Position numbers and translations under genes: made by a program
The notes under the pieces: generated by a model
What the model saw: the letters and a program-made list of their open reading frames with translations, nothing else
What the model was told of the DNA's origin: nothing
Database searches by the model: none
Shown here: piece after piece, positions 1-6,476 of the stretch
Layout of the letters: each line of letters opens with the position of its first letter
Numbering within the stretch: the stretch's first letter is position 1
Origin: JBBKWH01 sp037968855
GTDB lineage: Bacteria > Pseudomonadota > Gammaproteobacteria > Pseudomonadales > Moraxellaceae
NCBI GenBank assembly: GCA_037968855.1
Contig: JBBKWH010000064.1
Coordinates: forward strand, 1-21,993
Direction: 5' to 3'
DNA: 21,993 nt

Positions 1-277
1 TCATAGTAGTATGTACTTAATATGAATGGTTGGAAGTTTTTTAATATATAAATTTTTGTTTTGTATTAGAGTAATTGCTCGGATTTATATGAATGTTTTT
101 TCAATCTGACTGATTTGCAGAACCAAGAAATATTGAGCGCTATATCAGCTTTTTATCAGCAATATACAGCAGTAGATCCATTTTTAATTAGAATATACAC
201 AATCTTCCTGTATGCTTTATTTAGATTTTGTTCATAAATTTATGAACTTTTTTCCTTACTCTTTTGAGCACGGATAC
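1..277. other. AT-rich upstream region, no gene seen
   Basis: This stretch is strongly AT-rich and has no coding region I can support on either strand. It presumably holds the promoter of the large secreted protein that follows. No -35/-10 pair with good spacing stands out. Confidence 0.5.
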
Positions 278-2992
278 ATGATTGGTATTTTGCCTCATCG
301 CTTATTGAGTCGACTTTGTACGTGTGTTGCTTTATGGCTGCTATGTAGCAGTCTATTGACGGCGTATGCAGCCCCTCGTGTCAACGTCAATATTGGCTTT
401 GAGCAGTTCACTGACGGTACCACGCTCCAACAGTCTAATTTCATCAACGGATCGACATGGTCGTATTTTGATGATGAAGCATGTATCGGTGGTGGCAATC
501 CTCGTAAGTGCGTGTTGGGTTGGCAGTCCACTATTACGCCAAGTAGCAATACCAATCGAATTGAAGTGGCCTATGCCAGCACTTATGGCTACACCAACAG
601 CAATCGGATTGTGGCGGAGGTCAACTCGGTTGCACCCTCGCGGCTGTATTACAATATTTGTTTGATTGAAGGCGAAAGCCTCAATGTGGCGTATCAGTTT
701 GCGCCGCGTAGCGGTGCGGGTAATCAGCAGGTTAAAGTTGGTTTATGGCCGATCAATAGTGGCTATCCTGCAACAGCGCTGTCATCCAAAAATTCTCAGA
801 TGCGTACTTTTACATCGACCACCAACCCTGGTTTCACCACCGAAACAGCCACACTCACCGCGCCAAGCGCAGGCCAATATCAACTGGGTCTGGAGGCTGT
901 ACTGCCTGCAACAGGATCAACAGGTAATATTATTGATGATTTAACCTTTACCTTGATCCCATTGATTGACTTGGGTCGTACAGGTACGTTTGTGCTCAAA
1001 GAGGGCAATGCGAGTGAAGCAACCAAGGCGTTGCGTCTACGGATTAATGGAACGGTTGGGGCTGGTGGCATTACCGTTGCACTACGTCGTAATGGCTCGG
1101 CAGTCGATCAAGATATCCAGTTGGGCACACCCACAGGACTGGTCGGAACCACACCAACGATTAGTCATCCGAGTGCTGACCTATGGTTGGTGTATGTGCC
1201 AGCAGGTGCTTACGATGCGGGTGAGGTGAAAGGCGATACACGCTACGGCATTACCATTCCCATTGAGGCCGTCCAAGATAGCCAGCTTGAAAACCCAGAG
1301 TCGATTACGTTTAGCTTATCTGACCCTGGTGTGGATGGTTCGACCGGCTCAGGTCAGTGGCGGAGTGCGAATCCGGTCTGTGAAGGCGCAACACAAAACA
1401 CCATTGAATACGATATTTTGCCGTCTGCACGGGTGCGAGTCGGACAGGATAATCTTAATACCGATCAGCGAGCTGATGAGTCGTATGCCTATCATATCGA
1501 GATTGATGGAAAAGCTGTGGCAGCAGATGGGCAGTTTGCCTATACAGGCAGCAGCAGTCAGTTGAGTGATCCGATTTTACTGGCACAAGGCAATCATACC
1601 TTGACCTTTAAACAGTCAGTGACCGGTACTGTGCCGCTTGGACGGGTGAGTCCTTATCAGGTTAAATTGGTCTGTAGTAATAGCAATACAGATACCACTG
1701 CCGTTGTCCCTAGTGAAACCGTCGCTACGACGTTTTATATTCCATTTACTCAATCCAAAACCATCACGCTGCAAAGTCTTGGCGATGGGGATTATATTAG
1801 TTGCACCTTTCAAAATAGAAATGAAGCCAATAGTTTTTTGGTGGCGGGGCGGGTGTTTAATGATAACAGTGGCACAACAGCGATTGCCGCCAATGCCTAT
1901 GATGGGTTACAGCAAACGGGTGAATTAGGCTTGGCTGCATCGACATTATCATTAGAGGATTGCAGTGGTTTTAGTTATGCAAAAACAGTCAGTAATAGCG
2001 AAGGCGATTATCAGTTTGTTGTGCCGCGCTCGATCCGTCCAAATGCCACGTTGTGTGTGATACAGACCAATGTCACTGGTTATGACTCGGTCAGTGGTGG
2101 GGTAGATGTGCCGAGTAATCGCTATCAGTATTCGCGGGTATTGGATCGCTTGCAATGGATCAATGCCAATACAGCCAGTGGCGCTTCGGTGGTCAATTAT
2201 GATCAGGCTAATTTTGGTGATGCGTGGCTTAAACTTAAACTCACCACGGATGGAGAGCAAAGTATTAGGCCCAATGAGTCGGCCAGTTATGCGCATATCT
2301 TGACTAGCGATGCGGTGTTGATCCCAAGTTTTATTCAGAGCAATCAGCAACAGCCTGCCAATAGCAGTGATGCGGCATGGGTACAGGTGTTGTATCGCGA
2401 TGACAATTGTAATGGCGTCGTCGATAGCAACGAACCAAGCGTCGCGCAGCAACCATATGGCCAGTTACTGCCCAATGATAAGATCTGTGTGGTGCAGCGG
2501 ATCAATGCGCCGAGCAGTGCCTCCAATGGTGCCTACCAAATCGCGATGTTAACCGCACATTATGAGGCGACGCTAAAAGACGGCACGGTGCTGACCGGCG
2601 ATGGCAACACACGGCAGGATGTGACCACCATTAACACGGGACGCTTGGAGATGACCAAACAAGTGCGTGTGGTTAGTAGCTGTGCGGCGGCACCCGCAGG
2701 AATGACAGGCTTTAGCACTAGCAACCAAGCCAATACCGGCGATTGGTTGGAGTACCATATTGCGTATGTCAACAATGGCACCAAGACCATTCGTGAGCTG
2801 AATATTCGTGATGTTTTGCCTAGCCAGACTGGTTATGGTTCGGCCCATTGTCAGGATGTACCCGCTGGAGCCAGTTGTCAGTTGGTGTCTGCACCGACGG
2901 CAAGTAATGCGGCCATTCACTTTTTGATACAAGGTGGTGGTATTACGCCATCAAACACGGGTTCTGTACGGTTTTGTGTGCAGGTGCTTTAA
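278..2992 (+). CDS. Large secreted protein with SdrD-B-like and DUF11-like domains
   Basis: Predicted exported surface or extracellular protein of 904 residues; its function is unknown. The start at 278 is chosen because it puts a classical signal peptide at the N-terminus: Arg residues, a Leu/Ala-rich core at about 13-28, and a likely cleavage after AYA near residue 31. In-frame ATGs at 212 and 242 would add a poorly signal-like extension. Visible regions are: a beta-rich N-terminal part; an SdrD-B/Cna-B-like segment at about 520-613 (VAGRVFNDNSG... with a DYQF strand); an EF-hand-like DxNxNGxxDxxE loop (DDNCNGVVDSNE) at about 708-719; and a DUF11-like domain at about 788-904 (TGDWLEYHIAYVNNGT, LNIRDVLP). 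Cysteines are frequent. I see no C-terminal membrane anchor, sorting signal or beta-barrel signature. Domain assignments come from pattern recognition only. An alternative is a fimbrial or adhesin-associated component. A weak ribosome site leaves the start uncertain. Confidence 0.72.
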   Translation: MIGILPHRLLSRLCTCVALWLLCSSLLTAYAAPRVNVNIGFEQFTDGTTLQQSNFINGSTWSYFDDEACIGGGNPRKCVLGWQSTITPSSNTNRIEVAYASTYGYTNSNRIVAEVNSVAPSRLYYNICLIEGESLNVAYQFAPRSGAGNQQVKVGLWPINSGYPATALSSKNSQMRTFTSTTNPGFTTETATLTAPSAGQYQLGLEAVLPATGSTGNIIDDLTFTLIPLIDLGRTGTFVLKEGNASEATKALRLRINGTVGAGGITVALRRNGSAVDQDIQLGTPTGLVGTTPTISHPSADLWLVYVPAGAYDAGEVKGDTRYGITIPIEAVQDSQLENPESITFSLSDPGVDGSTGSGQWRSANPVCEGATQNTIEYDILPSARVRVGQDNLNTDQRADESYAYHIEIDGKAVAADGQFAYTGSSSQLSDPILLAQGNHTLTFKQSVTGTVPLGRVSPYQVKLVCSNSNTDTTAVVPSETVATTFYIPFTQSKTITLQSLGDGDYISCTFQNRNEANSFLVAGRVFNDNSGTTAIAANAYDGLQQTGELGLAASTLSLEDCSGFSYAKTVSNSEGDYQFVVPRSIRPNATLCVIQTNVTGYDSVSGGVDVPSNRYQYSRVLDRLQWINANTASGASVVNYDQANFGDAWLKLKLTTDGEQSIRPNESASYAHILTSDAVLIPSFIQSNQQQPANSSDAAWVQVLYRDDNCNGVVDSNEPSVAQQPYGQLLPNDKICVVQRINAPSSASNGAYQIAMLTAHYEATLKDGTVLTGDGNTRQDVTTINTGRLEMTKQVRVVSSCAAAPAGMTGFSTSNQANTGDWLEYHIAYVNNGTKTIRELNIRDVLPSQTGYGSAHCQDVPAGASCQLVSAPTASNAAIHFLIQGGGITPSNTGSVRFCVQVL

Positions 2993-3132
2993 TATATTGA
3001 AGAAAATAACACTGATAATGTCTTGTGCGATTTAATCTTTCGACGGATGGTTTTATTATCGCAAAGTAAAGAATTGTATTCTTTTGAATGCAATGCCAAG
3101 ATATTGAACTACACGCACTTCAGGGTCGAAAT

Positions 3133-3627
3133 ATGCGTTCCGGTATTCAGCGTTATTGGTTAATCGTCGGGCGGACGGCAACCATTATCCCTCTGTTTTT
3201 TCTGTTTTTAGCAGTGGTACTCAAGCTTTTTTCTGTCATGTTGATGTCCGAGTGGTCCTTGATGCATCAAGCGTTGATCACTGGCCTAGTTTGGCTAGGC
3301 ATCTTGGCAATGGGTTGGCTCAGTGCACTGGTGTTTGCACCTCGCCAAGTGTTGCTCAGTTGGCAGCAACAAGACGGCTTATTAAGCAGTAGCTTGCTGG
3401 CCTTGCGTAGTAAGTTTGCCCCACAGATGGATCTGTTTGTGCTGATTTTGCTGCTGAGTTCGTCCGGTATGTTTGCCAGTGTCGTGTTGGTCAAAATGAA
3501 GCCTGATCTGGGTATGGAGTTGATGTTGGCCATCAGCAGTGCGGCTGTGGTGATGTTTGCCCGTGATATGACCAATCAAGTGATTCGCCATCATCAAGTT
3601 GAGTTGCGTCGTCAAGGGATCAAATAA
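3133..3627 (+). CDS. Small four-helix inner-membrane protein, unknown function
   Basis: A 164-residue protein with about four predicted membrane helices (roughly residues 16-38, 47-69, 99-121 and 127-143) and a basic, soluble C-terminal tail ending RRQGIK. The start at 3133 is preferred over an in-frame ATG at 3088: 3133 has an AGGG eight bases upstream and gives a normal positively charged N-terminus (MRSGIQRYW), while the earlier ATG has no ribosome site. I do not recognise the family. It may be one of the small conserved membrane proteins common in Moraxellaceae. It is convergent with rtcA. A short stem (AAGCCA/TGGCTT, 3626-3641) overlaps the stop codon but has no U-tract, so it is weak as a terminator. 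Confidence 0.68.
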   Translation: MRSGIQRYWLIVGRTATIIPLFFLFLAVVLKLFSVMLMSEWSLMHQALITGLVWLGILAMGWLSALVFAPRQVLLSWQQQDGLLSSSLLALRSKFAPQMDLFVLILLLSSSGMFASVVLVKMKPDLGMELMLAISSAAVVMFARDMTNQVIRHHQVELRRQGIK

Positions 3628-3684
3628 GCCAATTATGGCTTGATACTGCCTAAAATCTCACGCCAAAAGGTGTTTGGCATGAGG

Positions 3685-4713
3685 TCATTCAGTCGTTGGT
3701 ATGGTCTTGGGCGTGACGGTGATCTGCGGCGTTTCGGATTGTTCATCAATCACAATATCAACAGATAAAAATCGCTGAATCATCATGGCTTGGGTGCGGG
3801 TGTGCTCGCTGATGGTTCGGCAACGATACTGACCCCCTTGACCAAGCACCAACGGCAATAGTAATTGATCGGCGAGATGTTCATCGACTACCGCCATTTG
3901 GTGCAGATAGCGTTTGACCTTGCCAGCCAGACGATTGGCAATTTGCTCGGCTGTTTTGCCCATTTCTCCCAAGATCGAAAACACCTCAGTGTGTTGTTGA
4001 CTGACGACTTCAACAAACGCTGTGTTGCCTTGACCACAGCCATCGACATTGATGATTTGCTGACTGCTTAAGGCCAACTGTTTGCCAAGGGTTTGCAGTT
4101 CGCGTTCGGCAATGTTGGGGTCAATCCGTTGTACGCCAGCATAGGCATTCAGTGCGATCAATTCGCCCCGATCTAACAGTGTTAATGCTTTGCGGTCTGT
4201 CCACGGTTGAATACTTACCTCGGTGATGCCACCACCCACCGGAAAAAATCCGGCCTGTGGGCAGTTGATTTGCACCTCAACACCGATCTTGGCCAGTACC
4301 GGCAGAAAACAACGCTGGATAAAATCGACCGTCGGTGCCATCGGGTTGTGTGTGCCGCCTTCGATGCGCAGGGTGCTGGGTTGATCTTGTACCATCAAGA
4401 CTGGCAGCAGGGTTTGCAACACCAGCATGGTGCTACCCGCCGAGCCAATCGGGAAGTGGTAATGACCGCTTTGGACGGTATGCGGTGTAAAGGTCAGTTC
4501 GGTGCTGCCTAAGTGGTCGCCTTGCACGCTGGCATGGCCAATGGCTTTGGCGGCTTGTACACAGACCAAGTGCTGACGCATCAGGCCAGCTTTTTTACGG
4601 CCTGCACGGATGTTGCTCAGGTGAAAAGGCTGACCGGTTATCAGCGATAGACTCAGCGCGGTACGCAAAATTTGCCCGCCGCCTTCGCCAATAGAACCGT
4701 CAATTTGAATCAT
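3685..4713 (-). CDS. rtcA: RNA 3'-terminal phosphate cyclase RtcA
   Basis: Converts RNA 3'-phosphate (or 2'-phosphate) ends to 2',3'-cyclic phosphate through an enzyme-AMP intermediate, preparing broken RNA for RtcB. It is a cytoplasmic enzyme of 342 residues, the usual family length. The N-terminus carries the family signature GEGGGQILRTALSLSL (residues 9-24), followed by RAGRKKAGL, FPIGSAGSTMLVLQTLLP (87-104), EGGTHNPMAPTVDF (118-131) and QGGQYRCRTISEHTRTQ (292-308). His304 sits at the position of the adenylated histidine (His309 in E. coli). The start ATG at 4713 has an AGAGAA ribosome site. It is the second gene of the rtcBA operon but is separated from rtcB by about 290 bases holding a tRNA-like RNA whose CCA end lies 18 bases before this start. 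Expression presumably depends on the RtcR/sigma54 promoter upstream of rtcB. Confidence 0.96.
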   Translation of the reverse strand: MIQIDGSIGEGGGQILRTALSLSLITGQPFHLSNIRAGRKKAGLMRQHLVCVQAAKAIGHASVQGDHLGSTELTFTPHTVQSGHYHFPIGSAGSTMLVLQTLLPVLMVQDQPSTLRIEGGTHNPMAPTVDFIQRCFLPVLAKIGVEVQINCPQAGFFPVGGGITEVSIQPWTDRKALTLLDRGELIALNAYAGVQRIDPNIAERELQTLGKQLALSSQQIINVDGCGQGNTAFVEVVSQQHTEVFSILGEMGKTAEQIANRLAGKVKRYLHQMAVVDEHLADQLLLPLVLGQGGQYRCRTISEHTRTQAMMIQRFLSVDIVIDEQSETPQITVTPKTIPTTE

Positions 4714-4731
4714 GTTTTTTCTCTATATGTT

Positions 4732-4963
4732 TGGTGGACACGACGGGAGTCGAACCCGTATCAATACAATAACCGCCGTTTTTAGTCGTACGGCCCAGAA
4801 GGATCATTGGAAACGCGCGCCAGTGGTAGACCCCGACGAAGAGCCAGCACCTGCATCCGCAACCATGCCAATCCACCCACTTACCTATTGCATCTGGTTT
4901 TACCCAGACCGCCTGCACATTCATCGTTTTCGGCGGCGTCGCTCCCTGTATGACAGCATGCCC
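4732..4963 (-). ncRNA. tRNA-like RNA with long anticodon-loop insertion, inside rtcBA
   Basis: Read on the minus strand, this 232-base stretch folds as a tRNA. Acceptor: GGGCATG (4963-4957) with CGTGTCC (4742-4736), 7 pairs including two G-U. Two linker bases. D-arm: GTC/GAC (4954-4952, 4940-4938) around an 11-base loop containing AGGGAG. One linker base. Anticodon-position stem: CCGCCG (4936-4931) with CGGCGG (4778-4773). A 13-base variable region. T-arm: ACGGG/CCCGT (4759-4755, 4747-4743) with loop TTCGACT. Discriminator A4735 and encoded CCA (4734-4732). The spacing of 20 bases between acceptor and anticodon stems is tRNA-like. In place of the anticodon loop are 152 bases, with a local hairpin TCTGG/CCAGA (4908-4893) and a bulged helix GGATTGG/CCAATGATCC (4874-4868, 4810-4801). 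The closest known precedent is the tRNA-mimicking module of YrlA Y RNA near rtcBA in Salmonella. This is seen by eye, not computed; a decayed tRNA with an insertion is the alternative. Confidence 0.6.
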
Positions 4964-4977
4964 AATACTTTAAATTG

Positions 4978-4998
4978 GCAAGCAGGCTCGCTACTTGC
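4978..4998 (-). other. Stem-loop between rtcB stop and tRNA-like RNA
   Basis: On the minus strand GCAAGTAG pairs with CTGCTTGC (8 pairs, one G-U) around a 5-base loop CGAGC. It starts 8 bases after the rtcB stop codon and ends 14 bases before the acceptor stem of the tRNA-like RNA. There is no U-tract, so it is not an intrinsic terminator. It could protect the rtcB mRNA 3' end if the tRNA-like element is cut out. Confidence 0.5.
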
Positions 4999-5005
4999 AC
5001 AAAGA

Positions 5006-6253
5006 TTAACCCTTCACACACACCACTTGCCGCAGCGTATACACCACCTCAACCAACTCCCGTTGCGCGTGCATCACTGCATCAATGTCTTTATAAGCCG
5101 ATGGAATTTCATCAATCACATCGGCATCTTTACGACATTCCACGCCTTCGGTCTGGGCAATTTGATCTGCAACGGTATAGCGTTTTTTGGCCTCGGTACG
5201 GCTCATTACCCGACCTGCACCATGCGAGCATGAGCAAAACGACTGCTGATTACCCAGTCCGCGCACAATAAAAGACTTGGCACCCATCGAACCAGGAATG
5301 ATGCCGTACTCACCCAACTGCGCCCGCACCGCACCTTTGCGCGTCACCAACACCTCCTGTCCAAAGTGGGTCTCACGATCCACATAGTTATGGTGACAGT
5401 TGACCGCCTCAACACGGGCATTAAAAGCGATTGGAATCACTTTACGCAGGGCTTTGAGCGCGTTTTCCATCATGATTTCGCGGTTGGTCATGGCAAAACG
5501 CTGCGCCCAACCGACCGCAAACCAATAATCATCAAAATGCTCGGTGCCTTCTGGAAAATACGCCAAGTCTTTATCGGGCAGATTGATAAAATGCCGCTGC
5601 ATATCTTGCCGTGCCAGCTCGATAAAGTGGTTGCCAATCGCATTGCCGACACCACGCGAGCCGGAGTGCAGCATGATCCACACATCATCATGTTCATCTA
5701 GGCAGACTTCGACAAAGTGGTTGCCGGTTCCTAGCGTTCCCAAATGCTTACGATTGTTGGTGTTTTTTAGCTTTGGCGTTTTGGCGCAGATCAGATCAAA
5801 GTCATCGGCCAAACCTGCCCATGCTTGATCGACGCGCTCTGCTGGGTTTTCCCACGCACCTTGATCTCGACCACCGCGACGGTTTTTGGTCATGCCGTGT
5901 GGAATGGCTTTTTCTAGCTCAGTGCGTAGGCCCGATAAGTTGTCGGGTAGGTCGGTGGCTTTGAGGCTGGTTTTTACCGCCATCATGCCGCAACCAATAT
6001 CCACACCAACCGCCGCCGGAATAATCGCGCCTTTGGTGGGGATCACGCTGCCAATGGTCGCACCGATGCCCACATGCACGTCTGGCATTACTGCCATCCA
6101 CTTATAAATAAAGGGCAGTTGGGCGGCTTTGGAGAGTTGCACTTTGGCTTTTTCATCCACGGGCACGCCTTGAGTCCACATTTTGATCGGTACGCCGCCA
6201 GTCGGTTGGATGATCTCGTGTTGGCGTTTTTCGACAATCAGGTCTTGCATCAT
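5006..6253 (-). CDS. rtcB: RNA-splicing ligase RtcB
   Basis: GTP- and Mn2+-dependent ligase that joins RNA 3'-phosphate or 2',3'-cyclic phosphate ends to 5'-OH ends through a histidine-GMP intermediate. It acts in cytoplasmic RNA repair (for example tRNA or rRNA cut by ribonuclease toxins). Length is 415 residues, close to E. coli RtcB (408). Visible motifs: GVDIGCGM (83-90, metal ligands Asp85 and Cys88), GTGNHF (175-180), LHSGSRGVG (195-203, His196), NCHHNY (285-290), and SHGAGR with His344 at the guanylylated position (His337 in E. coli). All key residues are present. The start is ATG 6253, followed directly by a second ATG at 6250, with an AGAGAAT ribosome site. It is the first gene of the rtcB-(tRNA-like RNA)-rtcA unit, divergent from rtcR. 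A sigma54 promoter lies about 33-48 bases upstream of the start. Confidence 0.97.
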   Translation of the reverse strand: MMQDLIVEKRQHEIIQPTGGVPIKMWTQGVPVDEKAKVQLSKAAQLPFIYKWMAVMPDVHVGIGATIGSVIPTKGAIIPAAVGVDIGCGMMAVKTSLKATDLPDNLSGLRTELEKAIPHGMTKNRRGGRDQGAWENPAERVDQAWAGLADDFDLICAKTPKLKNTNNRKHLGTLGTGNHFVEVCLDEHDDVWIMLHSGSRGVGNAIGNHFIELARQDMQRHFINLPDKDLAYFPEGTEHFDDYWFAVGWAQRFAMTNREIMMENALKALRKVIPIAFNARVEAVNCHHNYVDRETHFGQEVLVTRKGAVRAQLGEYGIIPGSMGAKSFIVRGLGNQQSFCSCSHGAGRVMSRTEAKKRYTVADQIAQTEGVECRKDADVIDEIPSAYKDIDAVMHAQRELVEVVYTLRQVVCVKG

Positions 6254-6285
6254 ATTCTCTATATCATTGCGTTGTTAAGAGTACT

Positions 6286-6301
6286 GCTAGCGCTGTGCCA
6301 A
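6286..6301 (-). promoter_or_regulatory. Sigma54 (RpoN) promoter of rtcB
   Basis: The minus strand reads TTGGCACAGCGCTAGCA. The invariant GG (6299-6298) and GC (6287-6286) are separated by exactly 10 bases, and the -24 block TTGGCAC is perfect against the consensus TGGCAC-N5-TTGC; the -12 block differs by one base (TAGC). Transcription would begin near 6274, giving an untranslated leader of about 20 bases. This fits the divergent gene rtcR, which encodes a sigma54 activator. Confidence 0.85.
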
Positions 6302-6398
6302 GTTTTGTTTTTTTGATAAAAATAGTTTTTATATATTTGATTTTTAATTATTATATTTTTTAAGTTAAATATTTTAGGCTTTGTTAATCTGTGTTTTT

Positions 6399-6450
6399 TA
6401 TAGAAAAATATAGAATTTTAGATCGTATTATAGAAAAATGGATCGTTAAT
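6399..6450. promoter_or_regulatory. Candidate RtcR upstream binding repeats
   Basis: In the very AT-rich rtcB-rtcR gap, two adjacent 20-base units start TAGAA and share TAGAA-N3-T-N-GATCGT (6411-6430 and 6431-6450). A further TATAGAAAAAT at 6399-6409 recurs exactly at 6429-6439. The 20-base phase is about two helical turns. The repeats lie roughly 110-160 bases upstream of the sigma54 promoter, the usual enhancer distance for a sigma54 activator. Assigning them to RtcR is inference. Confidence 0.4.
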
Positions 6451-6476
6451 TTTATCGTCTGTAGAGTGATTGGCGC

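Noticed and set aside
1952..2452. 166-codon minus-strand ORF inside the large secreted protein gene
   Set aside because: It lies within a long continuous coding frame on the plus strand and shows Ile/Thr-rich shadow composition with no recognisable domain.
4700..4924. A 74-codon minus-strand ORF between rtcB and rtcA overlapping the rtcA start
   Set aside because: It runs through the tRNA-like element, including the T-arm and CCA. Its product is Trp/Cys-rich without family resemblance, and it has no good ribosome site.
4880..4936. tmRNA-like tag reading frame (Ala-Ala-Glu-Asn-Asp-Glu...) in the tRNA-like RNA
   Set aside because: The first codons lie inside the anticodon-position helix, the frame does not end in the usual ALAA, and the RNA is much shorter than one-piece tmRNA. 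The likeness to an ANDEN tag is probably chance.
4712..5233. Plus-strand ORF of 173 codons opposite rtcB and the RNA
   Set aside because: It is mostly antisense to rtcB and the tRNA-like RNA, has low-complexity His-rich composition, and no ribosome site was seen.
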